NCBI GenBank assembly: GCA_031263685.1
Contig: JAISFI010000294.1
Coordinates: 1-33,682 of the forward strand
Reading direction: 5' to 3'
Source: Dysgonamonadaceae bacterium
Lineage (GTDB): Bacteria; Bacteroidota; Bacteroidia; Bacteroidales; Azobacteroidaceae
DNA length: 33,682 bases
Made by a program: the position numbers and the translations under genes. Shown one piece after another: positions 6,844 to 14,975 of the stretch. Below the pieces are notes generated by a model. The model saw only the letters and a program-made list of their open reading frames with translations. It was not told where the DNA came from and ran no database searches. Every line of letters starts with the position of its first letter. The first letter of the stretch is position 1.

Positions 6844-8559
6844 TTACTCTTTGCTTTTAATCTTACTCCAGGCATCTTTCAGAGAAACCGTTCGGTTAAA
6901 GATAAGATTTCCTTCTTTACTGTCGGGATCTACGTTGAAATATCCTAATCGCTGGAATTGAAAAACGTCCAACGGTTTAGCTTTCGCCAGTTCGGCCTCT
7001 ATCCGACAATGATGGAGGACTTTCAAAGAATCCGGATTCAGTAATTCTTTGAAATCCCTGTCTTTTTCTTCGCCCGGATTTTCGACGATGAAAAGCCGGT
7101 CGTAAAGCCGGACTTCGGCCGGAAGACTATGCGCTACGGATACCCAGTGCAAAGTGCCTTTTACCTTGCGATTACTGTCGGGCATGCCACTGCGTGTTTG
7201 GGAGTCGTATTCGGCATAAATTTCGGAGATTTCGCCCTGTTCATCTTTTTTGCAGCCGGTACATTTGATGATATATGCGTTTTTCAGGCGCACTTCCTGT
7301 CCGGGAGTCAGGCGGAAGAACTTTTTGGGCGCATCTTCCATGAAATCGTCCCGTTCAATATAGATTTCGCGGGCAAAAGCGATCCGGTGCGTCCCCATAC
7401 TCTCATCTTCCGGATTGTTGATGGTTTCCATCATTTCCACCTGTCCTTCGGGATAATTGGTGATAATCAGTTTAACGGGGTCGATGACTGCCGAAACACG
7501 GGGCGCTTTTACGTTCAGATCTTCCCGGATAGCGTGTTCCAGCAAGGCCACGTCGATGATTGCATCGTATTTGGTATAACCGATTTTTTTGATGAAGTTC
7601 TTGATTGCTTCCGGTGTGTAACCTCTTCTCCTGTAACCGCATATTGTCGGCATACGGGGATCATCCCAGCCATTGACCAGTTTTTCCTGCACCAGTTGCA
7701 GGAGTTTTCGCTTACTCATTAATGTATAGGTGAGATTCAAGCGGTTAAATTCGGTTTGTTGGGGACGGTAATCGCCGTCTTCCGGCCTGATTTCTTTCAA
7801 TTGATCGATAAACCAGTTATATAACGGCCTGTGTACTTCAAATTCCAGGGTACACAGGGAATGGGTAACGCCTTCAAAATAATCACTCTCACCGTGCGCG
7901 AAATCGTACATGGGATATGCTTTCCACGTCGTTCCCGTACGATGATGCGGATGGGTGATGATGCGATATATAATCGGATCGCGGAAGTGCATATTGGAAG
8001 AAGCCATGTCTATTTTAGCCCGTAAAACCATAGCGCCTTCTGCGATTTCACCTTTGTTCATCTTTTCAAACAGCGCGAGGCTTTCGGACACCGGACGGTC
8101 GCGGAAAGGACTTTTCGTACCGGCTTGCGTGGGAGTTCCTTTTTGTCGAGCGATTTCCTCTGCCGATTGCTCATCGACATACGCTTTTCCGTTTTGAATC
8201 AAAGCAAGGGCAAAATCCCATAATTGAGGAAAATAATCCGATGCATAGAAAACATTTTTCCACTGAAAACCCAACCATCGAATATCTTCCATGATGGAAT
8301 CTACATATTCAACATCTTCTTTGGTTGGATTCGTATCATCGAAACGAAGATTACAGCATCCTCCATATTTTTGCGCAATGCCGAAATCCATACAAATGGC
8401 CTTAGCATGGCCTATATGCAGGTATCCGTTAGGCTCCGGAGGGAAACGCGTTTGGATTCTTTTTCCATTTTTTCCTTTCGCCAAATCATTTTCGACGATG
8501 GCTTCAATAAAGTTAAGACCTTTTTTTTCTTCTTCGGGAACAACAATTATTTCTGTCAT
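6844..8559 (-). CDS. glnS: Glutaminyl-tRNA synthetase
   Basis: The protein has 571 aa from the ATG at 8559; the track's extra 17 N-terminal residues do not resemble the family. It is a class I aminoacyl-tRNA synthetase that charges tRNA-Gln. The ATP-site signatures are RFPPEPNGYLHIGHAK (HIGH, ~48-51) and LMSKRKLL (KMSKS equivalent). Further GlnRS landmarks are FDDTNPTKE, WGFQWK-type spacing after the HIGH motif, LCTLEFEVHRPLYNW, and PTICGYRRRGYTPEAI in the transition to the anticodon-binding beta-barrels. Length and domain order are normal. It lies downstream of the tRNA-Gly gene and upstream of the TPR gene on the same strand. A possible weak -7 box TAATTTTG at 8569-8576 may add to read-through from the tRNA promoter. 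Confidence 0.95.
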   Translation of the reverse strand: MTEIIVVPEEEKKGLNFIEAIVENDLAKGKNGKRIQTRFPPEPNGYLHIGHAKAICMDFGIAQKYGGCCNLRFDDTNPTKEDVEYVDSIMEDIRWLGFQWKNVFYASDYFPQLWDFALALIQNGKAYVDEQSAEEIARQKGTPTQAGTKSPFRDRPVSESLALFEKMNKGEIAEGAMVLRAKIDMASSNMHFRDPIIYRIITHPHHRTGTTWKAYPMYDFAHGESDYFEGVTHSLCTLEFEVHRPLYNWFIDQLKEIRPEDGDYRPQQTEFNRLNLTYTLMSKRKLLQLVQEKLVNGWDDPRMPTICGYRRRGYTPEAIKNFIKKIGYTKYDAIIDVALLEHAIREDLNVKAPRVSAVIDPVKLIITNYPEGQVEMMETINNPEDESMGTHRIAFAREIYIERDDFMEDAPKKFFRLTPGQEVRLKNAYIIKCTGCKKDEQGEISEIYAEYDSQTRSGMPDSNRKVKGTLHWVSVAHSLPAEVRLYDRLFIVENPGEEKDRDFKELLNPDSLKVLHHCRIEAELAKAKPLDVFQFQRLGYFNVDPDSKEGNLIFNRTVSLKDAWSKIKSKE

Positions 8560-8628
8560 AAAAACGTTCAAAATTATTTTGAATTGTAAAGACAATATTA
8601 ACGTGGACACTCATTTGCGTGAACCACG

Positions 8629-8701
8629 AGCGGGAAATGGGATTCGAACCCACGACCTGAAGCTTGGGAAGCTTCCGCTCTGCCAACTGAGCTATTACCG
8701 C
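8629..8701 (-). tRNA. tRNA-Gly (anticodon CCC)
   Basis: The minus strand folds as a complete cloverleaf: acceptor GCGGTAA/TTCCCGC, D stem GCTC/GAGC, anticodon stem GAAGC/GCTTC with loop TTCCCAA (anticodon CCC), T arm GTGGG-TTCGAAT-CCCAT, and discriminator T73. CCA is not encoded. Position 5 of the acceptor is T opposite C68, a mismatch; G at that position would give a perfect 7-bp stem. All other stems are intact. The gene lies ahead of glnS. Confidence 0.93.
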
Positions 8702-8718
8702 AGTGTCAAAAAAGTTTG

Positions 8719-8749
8719 CAAACGTAAGAAAAAAATAAAGAATCAGCAA
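8719..8749 (-). promoter_or_regulatory. Promoter of tRNA-Gly (TTG-N20-TACGTTTG)
   Basis: On the minus strand TTG (8747-8749) and TACGTTTG (8719-8726) are 20 nt apart, and the tRNA 5' end follows 17 nt later. This is a full Bacteroidota promoter match, probably also driving glnS and the TPR gene. Confidence 0.8.
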
Positions 8750-8755
8750 ATATTA

Positions 8756-8794
8756 TAAAACTAAAAACTAAAAACTAAAAGTTAAAAGTTGACT
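8756..8794. repeat. A-rich heptamer repeat in the intergenic region
   Basis: About three copies of AAAAACT followed by two of AAAAGTT, upstream of the tRNA promoter and behind the helicase gene. It is a low-complexity tract that could be a bent or UP-like A-tract region. No gene is seen between 8795 and 8852. Confidence 0.55.
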
Positions 8795-8852
8795 AATGCA
8801 CACAAATACTAAGAATTACGAATTGTCACTGCGCGCATTTAACACAGCCTCT

Positions 8853-11003
8853 TTAAAACTCCAACTCCTTTCCCGTCTTCATTCCGTTTTTCTCCCGGAA
8901 GTCCTGTATTATTTTTAATACTTCCGAACCAAACTGTTTCAGTTTTTTCTCTCCAAATCCGTTGATTTGCAATAGCTCTTTGGAATTGACCGGCAATTTC
9001 TCCAATAAATCCAGTAAGGTTTTTTGCTGTAGTACAATATAAACGGGCATTGCTAATTCTGCCGCTTTCTTCGCCCTCCAGTTCCTCAGCGTTTCGAACA
9101 GTTTGGGATGGATGATGCCGGAAGAAGCCGGAGATGCGCCGCTTGTCGCTTTTCCTTTCTCTTTCTTTATTTTTTTAATCTTTTGAGACTCTGCCAACAT
9201 GGTTTTTGCTTTGACTTTCAAATAGTTCTTGACGTAGAAACCATTGAGTGCATCGACCAGACAGGCGACTTTTACTTCGATTTCTTCCTGCAACTTTTGA
9301 TAATAATCCGTCCACTGTTTTCGGACTTGTTTATTATCTGTTTCGATCGACAAATCTTCGATAAATTCAATGATGATTGCTTGTGTTTTGCCTAAGAAAT
9401 AGGCAGCGCCTTTTTTAATCCTGTCCTGTAACACTTCATTGTTCTCTATTCCATCTTTGAGCAGGTTTTGTATCTGTGCTTTAAACTTTTCGGCAACCGT
9501 AACAACTTCCGTCCGAAATTCCAGTACCATTTTTTCCACCGTTTTTCCTGTTGTTGGAGGAATAGCGCCCGGATTGTCCGTATATACTTTCTGGATGAGA
9601 TAAATCCAACGCTGTACCCTTAAAAAATCAAACAATTCCAATAATAAATACTGCTGATATTCCAGCCGGGCATGTTGTAACAAATCATTCGTTGGCTTAT
9701 TCTCGTCTATCTCGCTCGTAAATTGCTTGACAGTTGTATCGTTAATGATGCTCCTCTCCGATAAAGGGGCGGTCAATACCATTCCTTCCAATGTTCGGCA
9801 ACGGCTCAGCGCAACATATACCTGCCCGTGCGCAAAAGAGGCGTTTGCGTCGATGATTGCATGTTCGAATGTTAAGCCCTGACTTTTGTGTATCGTAATT
9901 GCCCAGGCTGTTTTTAAGGGATATTGCGTGAAACTTCCGATTTTTGTTTCCTTGATTTCTTTGGTTTCTTCCGATATTTCATATCGCATGTTTTCCCATA
10001 TCGCCTGTTCTACGGTAATCGGTTGTGAATCGCCGGCGCACATCACGATGATTTCTTCGCGGGAAATAGAGACTATTTTGCCAATCTTTCCGTTGAAAAA
10101 TAATTTCTCCGGCGAAGCGTCGTTTTTGACAAACATGACTTGTGCACCTTCCTTCAATGTCAATTGATGGTTAGTCGGGTAAGCGTGTTCAGGAAATTCT
10201 CCTTCAATGATGGCGGTAAACGTATAGGGTTTAGTGGACAACTGGCTGATCTTAACCTCATTCATACGTTGTGCCTGATAATTATGAGTGGTCAGGGTGA
10301 TATATCCTTCCGTTTGCCCATCGGAAAAACCGGGAATATACCGTTTGTTCAACGCATCCAACGTGGGTTGATCCATATTGTTTTCCCTGATTTTATTCAA
10401 AATAGCAATGAATGTATCGTCGCTTTGACGATAGACGGTTTTTAACTCTATCCCAATATAATCCGTTTTTTGCAGCGCATGACTGCTGAAGAAATAAGGC
10501 GTTTTATAATGCGGTTGCAGCAAACTCCATTCTTCGTCCTTGATGACGGGCGAAAGCTGTTGCAAATCTCCAATCATCAGTAACTGCACGCCACCGAAAG
10601 GTTGAGTACGATCGCGGAAACGCCGCAACACCGCATCCACACCATCCAGTAAATCTGCCCGTACCATGCTTATTTCATCAATGACCAATAAGTCCAGACT
10701 GCGGAGGATATTGATTTTTTCCTTATTAAAGCGGAATAACTGAAAGTTATCATTTGCCTGTTGATATTCAGGAAGATAAGGCCCTAAACTCAACTGAAAA
10801 AGAGAGTGGACTGTAACTCCTCCTGCATTGATTGCTGCAACTCCGGTCGGTGCGACGACCACCATTCGCTTGGGAGACTGTTCTTTCAAACGATGCAAAA
10901 AAGTAGTCTTTCCCGTACCGGCTTTTCCTGTAAGAAAGATATTTTTGTTGGTGTATTGAACAAAATCAAAAGCAAGTTTTAGTTCCTGGTTGTCTGTAAG
11001 CAT
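8853..11003 (-). CDS. Pif1/RecD-like helicase with C-terminal HRDC-type domain
   Basis: This 716-aa protein is a superfamily 1B DNA helicase. Visible motifs are Walker A GKAGTGKTTF (~26-35), motif Ia VVVAPTGVAAINAGG, Walker B LLVIDEISMV (~108-117), motif III GDLQQLSPV, and the C-terminal helicase motifs TIHKSQGLTFEHAIID and VYVALSRC. A coiled, charged middle region (~440-600) follows. The C-terminal ~75 residues look like an HRDC or helix-hairpin-helix nucleic-acid-binding module (LLDLLEKLPVNSKELLQINGFGEKKLKQFG). Such proteins are typical of Bacteroidetes and likely unwind DNA in replication or repair. The gene starts 9 nt after the stop of the membrane-protein gene at 11013-12467, so both share the divergent promoter. 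Confidence 0.88.
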   Translation of the reverse strand: MLTDNQELKLAFDFVQYTNKNIFLTGKAGTGKTTFLHRLKEQSPKRMVVVAPTGVAAINAGGVTVHSLFQLSLGPYLPEYQQANDNFQLFRFNKEKINILRSLDLLVIDEISMVRADLLDGVDAVLRRFRDRTQPFGGVQLLMIGDLQQLSPVIKDEEWSLLQPHYKTPYFFSSHALQKTDYIGIELKTVYRQSDDTFIAILNKIRENNMDQPTLDALNKRYIPGFSDGQTEGYITLTTHNYQAQRMNEVKISQLSTKPYTFTAIIEGEFPEHAYPTNHQLTLKEGAQVMFVKNDASPEKLFFNGKIGKIVSISREEIIVMCAGDSQPITVEQAIWENMRYEISEETKEIKETKIGSFTQYPLKTAWAITIHKSQGLTFEHAIIDANASFAHGQVYVALSRCRTLEGMVLTAPLSERSIINDTTVKQFTSEIDENKPTNDLLQHARLEYQQYLLLELFDFLRVQRWIYLIQKVYTDNPGAIPPTTGKTVEKMVLEFRTEVVTVAEKFKAQIQNLLKDGIENNEVLQDRIKKGAAYFLGKTQAIIIEFIEDLSIETDNKQVRKQWTDYYQKLQEEIEVKVACLVDALNGFYVKNYLKVKAKTMLAESQKIKKIKKEKGKATSGASPASSGIIHPKLFETLRNWRAKKAAELAMPVYIVLQQKTLLDLLEKLPVNSKELLQINGFGEKKLKQFGSEVLKIIQDFREKNGMKTGKELEF

Positions 11004-11012
11004 ATTTTTTCT

Positions 11013-12467
11013 TTATCTTTTTACAAGTATTGCATTATAGTAAATCAACTCATCTTCCTTATGAAACTGGATGAGTGTTTCGTAATCTCTGCAACTGTCA
11101 TTGTTAGAAAAATATTCCGGAATAATTTCCTTGTGGGAAACAGGATGTTTATAGATTTCGTCTCCATTCAGGAGGACGGAAACGACTGCATCTGTATTTC
11201 TATTATCGGTATACAGTTTATACAGTGGATTTTTGTCAAATGTATGGCCGGATTTCAGTTGGTGCAAATAATTTTCGATGGATTCTTTGGAGTCGGCAAC
11301 GATCAAATATCCTTTGTAGAGCGTAAAAATATTCCAATCGTTCTTGTCATAGATTTTTCCCAGGCAAGACGTCAGATGTACAGACGGATGCAGTTGAAAA
11401 ATCTTCTCCTCTTTATGCGGATGATTATCTTCACTGTTAATAATTTTAAGGTAAAGGTCTTGATCTTTGTTTTGCAAAACACAGGAAGACAATTCTTTCA
11501 GGAAGTCTTCCCGGTTTATCAATTCCACACAGATGGCCTTGTGGACAGAAGATGCAGTATCGGTATAGTAAACCAGGGAAACATCTCCCGTAGCATGTCG
11601 CAGTAACAAAGAATCTTTTTTGATTTCGTTTACGTGAAGCTGATCGTAACTTGTGTTGCTGTAAATGATTCCGGAGGCTGTTCCCGGTATGAGTTCCGGA
11701 TTGAGTTCGTGACCTCCGGGTGTCAGGTTAAATGTCTCGTACAATTCTTTGGGAGAGTAGGCCGGCAACAGGCATCCGTCCAGCCAATAGTTTCCATTAT
11801 TATAAGATATGTCGAAAGCAAACCAGTCATTTTTTTTGAAGAAACAGGATGCTAAAGATTTTTCTCCCGATATTTTTAATAACATGTTGAAAGAATCGCT
11901 GTTTCTTACGGTTTCTTTTGCTCCACTTGTGTCTAATACACTGTAAATCATTTTTTTACTAAAACTTCCAACAAAAGCGCCCTGATAGTAGGCAAAACAG
12001 AAGAAACGATTTTCGGCAGTCAGATAAGCAAAAATGGTGGTGTTTCTGTAAAGTTCTTTTTGGGGAGCAAATAAAAATTCCTGATTTTTAATTCTTGTTT
12101 CTTCCCATTCCCGAATCTTCTGCGGCGTAGATCGATAGAGAATCAAGTCGTCGTCATCCTTGAAAGAGAGAATAATTTCATTGCCTCCGGAAATATTGGC
12201 ATTACTCTGACATTCTGTATATACGGACTTTGCCACCTGAAAACAGGAAGGGTCTTTAAATAAAGCACTCGGAAAAAGTTCCGTTAAGTTTTGGGGATCG
12301 TGAGAGTAGAACAAAATATCATTCTCGGAAGGAACCAGACTGAACAGGTCTGCATGGTAAACTTCTTCATTAAACTTCAGTTTGATAAATGCATAAACAC
12401 CTATGGCTATGATACTTCCAACTACGATAGAAATAAAAATAACTCTCAATACTTTTTTTGTTTGCAT
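11013..12467 (-). CDS. Membrane-anchored protein of unknown function
   Basis: The protein has 484 aa from the ATG at 12467; the track's TTG start is three codons longer. One N-terminal transmembrane helix (about residues 8-28, VLRVIFISIVVGSIIAIGVY) is followed by ~450 residues that should lie outside the cytoplasm. These have many aromatic and beta-prone segments and no recognisable catalytic motif. Overall size and layout (anchor, then a repeated alpha/beta region with segments such as ENRFFCFAYYQGAFVGSFSK) recall DUF3352-like proteins, but I cannot confirm that. It is first in a two-gene operon with the Pif1-like helicase and is divergent from the GldF-GldG gene. Confidence 0.7.
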   Translation of the reverse strand: MQTKKVLRVIFISIVVGSIIAIGVYAFIKLKFNEEVYHADLFSLVPSENDILFYSHDPQNLTELFPSALFKDPSCFQVAKSVYTECQSNANISGGNEIILSFKDDDDLILYRSTPQKIREWEETRIKNQEFLFAPQKELYRNTTIFAYLTAENRFFCFAYYQGAFVGSFSKKMIYSVLDTSGAKETVRNSDSFNMLLKISGEKSLASCFFKKNDWFAFDISYNNGNYWLDGCLLPAYSPKELYETFNLTPGGHELNPELIPGTASGIIYSNTSYDQLHVNEIKKDSLLLRHATGDVSLVYYTDTASSVHKAICVELINREDFLKELSSCVLQNKDQDLYLKIINSEDNHPHKEEKIFQLHPSVHLTSCLGKIYDKNDWNIFTLYKGYLIVADSKESIENYLHQLKSGHTFDKNPLYKLYTDNRNTDAVVSVLLNGDEIYKHPVSHKEIIPEYFSNNDSCRDYETLIQFHKEDELIYYNAILVKR

Positions 12468-12492
12468 AAATTCCAAAAGAAAACTACATTTG
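12462..12492 (+). promoter_or_regulatory. Promoter of the GldF-GldG gene (half of a symmetrical divergent pair)
   Basis: TTG (12462-12464) is 20 nt from TACATTTG (12485-12492). The -33 element overlaps the start-codon region of the opposite gene. The leader to ATG 12510 is ~10 nt. Confidence 0.8.
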
Positions 12493-12496
12493 TACG

Positions 12497-12526
12497 CAAA
12501 TGTACTATAATGATTTTGTTGTACAA
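12497..12526 (-). promoter_or_regulatory. Promoter of the membrane protein/helicase operon (other half of the divergent pair)
   Basis: On the minus strand TTG (12524-12526) is 19 nt from TACATTTG (12497-12504). This -7 box is the mirror image of the plus-strand one; the two are separated by only TACG and form an inverted repeat with perfect 8-bp arms. The -33 element lies within the first codons of the GldF-GldG gene. Confidence 0.8.
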
Positions 12527-14891
12527 AGAAATTAAGTCTTTTTTTAATACATCCGTAGGATTGTTTTTTCTTTTGAGCTTTCTGCTGGTGGCCGGTTTGC
12601 TGTTATGGTCAGTGCCTGGGGCGTATCATATTCCGGGAAGCACATACGCTTCTCTGGATAATTTTTTTGCACTGCTTCCGGTATTGTTAAGTGTGCTGAT
12701 TCCTGTTTTTTCCATCAACATATTTTCGGGAGAAAAAAAACACCGGACATTGGAGTTGCTGCTGACCCGGCCGATAAGAATATCCGGCATTGTCGCGGCG
12801 AAGACACTGGCGATATTTCTGATCGTCCTGTTAACATTTCTGTTGTCTTTAAGCTATTTGTTTACAATATCTTATTTTGCTATTCCGCAAGGGAATGTTG
12901 ATTGGGGCGCCATTGGTGGAGCTTATTTCGGATTCCTGTTTTTGTCGTTGACATTCGTGTCGATTACAGTCCTGGCATCGTCCCTGACGTCCAATCAGGT
13001 GATGGCTTTTATTGTTGCTCTGTTTGCCTGTGTTGGAAGTTATTATGGTTTTGAGTTATTGTCTTTGCTGTTTGCATCCGGAGAGACTCAATTGTTTATC
13101 AAGAAGTTTGGTTTATTCTCCCATGTCGTTTCCATGCAGCGGGGCGTGATTGACAGTCGGGATCTGGTCGCATTGCTTTCCCTGTCGGCTTGCTGTTTTA
13201 CGCTAACCTGCGGGTTGTTATCTGTTGGAAAACGTAAGAAAATGTTATGGGGAGCTGTCTTGATATTATTGTTGCCAAACATGTTGAGCGCCAACTTTCA
13301 TTTCCGTTGGGATTTAACGAGCGAAAAAAGATATACGCTCAGTGAACAGAGCGGGTCAATTTTGAAAGCGTTGAAAGAACCGCTGACTGTAGAAATCTAC
13401 CTGGACGGAGCGTTAAATGCCGGATTTACCCGCCTGAAAGAAGCAACTGTAGCAATGCTGTCCGAATTTTCGCTCATTACTCCGGTCAACCTCCAAGTTC
13501 GGATGATTGATCCGTATCAGTCGAAAGAGCCGGATTTTATTTCACACCTGGCTGAAGCCGGTATCAAGGGAATTGCCGTCAATGAGCGTGACATGACCGG
13601 AAAAGTGACGCAAAAAATAGTTTTTCCCTATCTGAAAATTACGGATGGAGAAGCCGCCCTCGTCGTTCCGCTGCTCATTCATTCTCCTTATAAATCCGGC
13701 GAGGAGAATTTGAATACTTCGATTGAAAATATTGAATATCAGCTAATCAGCAATATATACAGATGGACGGAAAAGCGGCAAAGAAAAATTGCTTTCCTTG
13801 AAGGACATGCCGAATTTGCAGACATGGAAATCGGAGATGTTACCGAAATGCTCAGCCACTATTATCAAATAGACCGGGGACAATTATCGAATGATATTCA
13901 CCAACTGTCCGACTATGATTGTGTTATCCTTGCGGGGCCGCAAATGCCATTCTCGGAACAGGAAAAGTTTATACTGGATCAATATCTGATGAAAGGCGGT
14001 ACTTTGCTGTTTCTCGTCAACGGCGTTAAATTGCTGCCGGATCAATTGGCAGCGACCGGCCAGACACCCAGCATGGTCAATGATGTCCATTTGGACGACA
14101 TGCTTTTTACTTATGGTATTCGTATCAATCCCGTTTTGGTCGAAGATTTGCAATGCCTGAATATTCCGGTTAAAACCGAATTGAGTGCAAGTGAAAGCGA
14201 CTTCCAACCGCTTCCCTGGCATTTTGCGCCGGTCTTGTATCCGGCAAACAACCATCCGGTAAGCAAAGATCTGATGCTCATTAAGTCGGAATTTGTCAGT
14301 AGCCTGAGTTTTGTCGGTCAACGGGTAAATCTTCAACAGATACCATTATTATATACATCTGGTCAGAGTCATTTGGTGCCGGTTCCGGATATGATTACAT
14401 TCCGATCGCCGGAAGAAGCACACGATGCTTCCCGTTTCACGGCGCAGCAAGTGATGGTCGCCGCCCTGCTGGAAGGGAAATTTACCTCCGTCTTTAATCA
14501 CCGTTCCGTTCCGGAAGGAATTGATGCACCGGAGATAATGCAGGAAAGTGTCCCGACCAAAATCATCGTAGCCGGAACGGAAGAAATCATCCGAAATGAT
14601 GTGGAACGTACAGCATCCGGCGAGAAACTTCTCCCTGCCGGATACGATAAATATATGGATATTCAGTTCGGCAACAGGGAATTTATGCTGAATGCCGTTA
14701 ACTACCTGACTGATAATGAAGGATTAATGAATCTGAAAGATAAACATCTAAAAATAAGACTTTTAGATAAAAATCGTTTGCAGCAGGCAGGATCTTTGCC
14801 GATCTGGATAAATGCCGTCTGTCCGTTAGCATTTATATCGGCCTTATTTCTAATTAATTATCGAACCCGGAGAAAAAAGTATTTTAAATAA
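12510..14891 (+). CDS. Fused GldF-GldG ABC transporter component
   Basis: The protein has 793 aa from the ATG at 12510; the 73 upstream residues in the track are read through the promoter and are not credible. Residues ~1-270 are a multi-pass ABC-2-type permease of the GldF kind (SVGLFFLLSFLLVAGLLLW, KKHRTLELLLTRPIRISGIV, several more helices). Residues ~285-760 are the periplasmic GldG/ABC-type auxiliary domain (SEKRYTLSEQSGSILKALKE, IAFLEGHAEF, YDCVILAGPQMPFSEQEKFI, GGTLLFLVNGVKL), closing with a C-terminal transmembrane helix before RTRRKKYFK. In Flavobacterium, GldA, GldF and GldG form an ABC transporter linked to gliding and T9SS; fused forms are common in non-gliding Bacteroidales. The ATPase partner (GldA) is not in this window. 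Confidence 0.85.
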   Translation: MILLYKEIKSFFNTSVGLFFLLSFLLVAGLLLWSVPGAYHIPGSTYASLDNFFALLPVLLSVLIPVFSINIFSGEKKHRTLELLLTRPIRISGIVAAKTLAIFLIVLLTFLLSLSYLFTISYFAIPQGNVDWGAIGGAYFGFLFLSLTFVSITVLASSLTSNQVMAFIVALFACVGSYYGFELLSLLFASGETQLFIKKFGLFSHVVSMQRGVIDSRDLVALLSLSACCFTLTCGLLSVGKRKKMLWGAVLILLLPNMLSANFHFRWDLTSEKRYTLSEQSGSILKALKEPLTVEIYLDGALNAGFTRLKEATVAMLSEFSLITPVNLQVRMIDPYQSKEPDFISHLAEAGIKGIAVNERDMTGKVTQKIVFPYLKITDGEAALVVPLLIHSPYKSGEENLNTSIENIEYQLISNIYRWTEKRQRKIAFLEGHAEFADMEIGDVTEMLSHYYQIDRGQLSNDIHQLSDYDCVILAGPQMPFSEQEKFILDQYLMKGGTLLFLVNGVKLLPDQLAATGQTPSMVNDVHLDDMLFTYGIRINPVLVEDLQCLNIPVKTELSASESDFQPLPWHFAPVLYPANNHPVSKDLMLIKSEFVSSLSFVGQRVNLQQIPLLYTSGQSHLVPVPDMITFRSPEEAHDASRFTAQQVMVAALLEGKFTSVFNHRSVPEGIDAPEIMQESVPTKIIVAGTEEIIRNDVERTASGEKLLPAGYDKYMDIQFGNREFMLNAVNYLTDNEGLMNLKDKHLKIRLLDKNRLQQAGSLPIWINAVCPLAFISALFLINYRTRRKKYFK

Positions 14892-14895
14892 AGTA

Positions 14896-14925
14896 TTGGA
14901 AATCCATAGATTTTCCTTACATTTG
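14896..14925 (+). promoter_or_regulatory. Promoter of dnaN (TTG-N19-TACATTTG)
   Basis: TTG (14896-14898) and TACATTTG (14918-14925) are 19 nt apart. The box begins 5 nt after the GldF-GldG stop, so dnaN is separately transcribed with a ~40-nt leader. Confidence 0.8.
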
Positions 14926-14975
14926 CTGCCCATTCTTTTATAGGAACGCATATAATAAAATAAAACAAATACATT

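Noticed and set aside
12291-12509. N-terminal extension of the GldF-GldG ORF
   Set aside because: These 73 codons run through the opposite gene's start and through the divergent promoter itself. The ATG at 12510 gives a normal first membrane helix.
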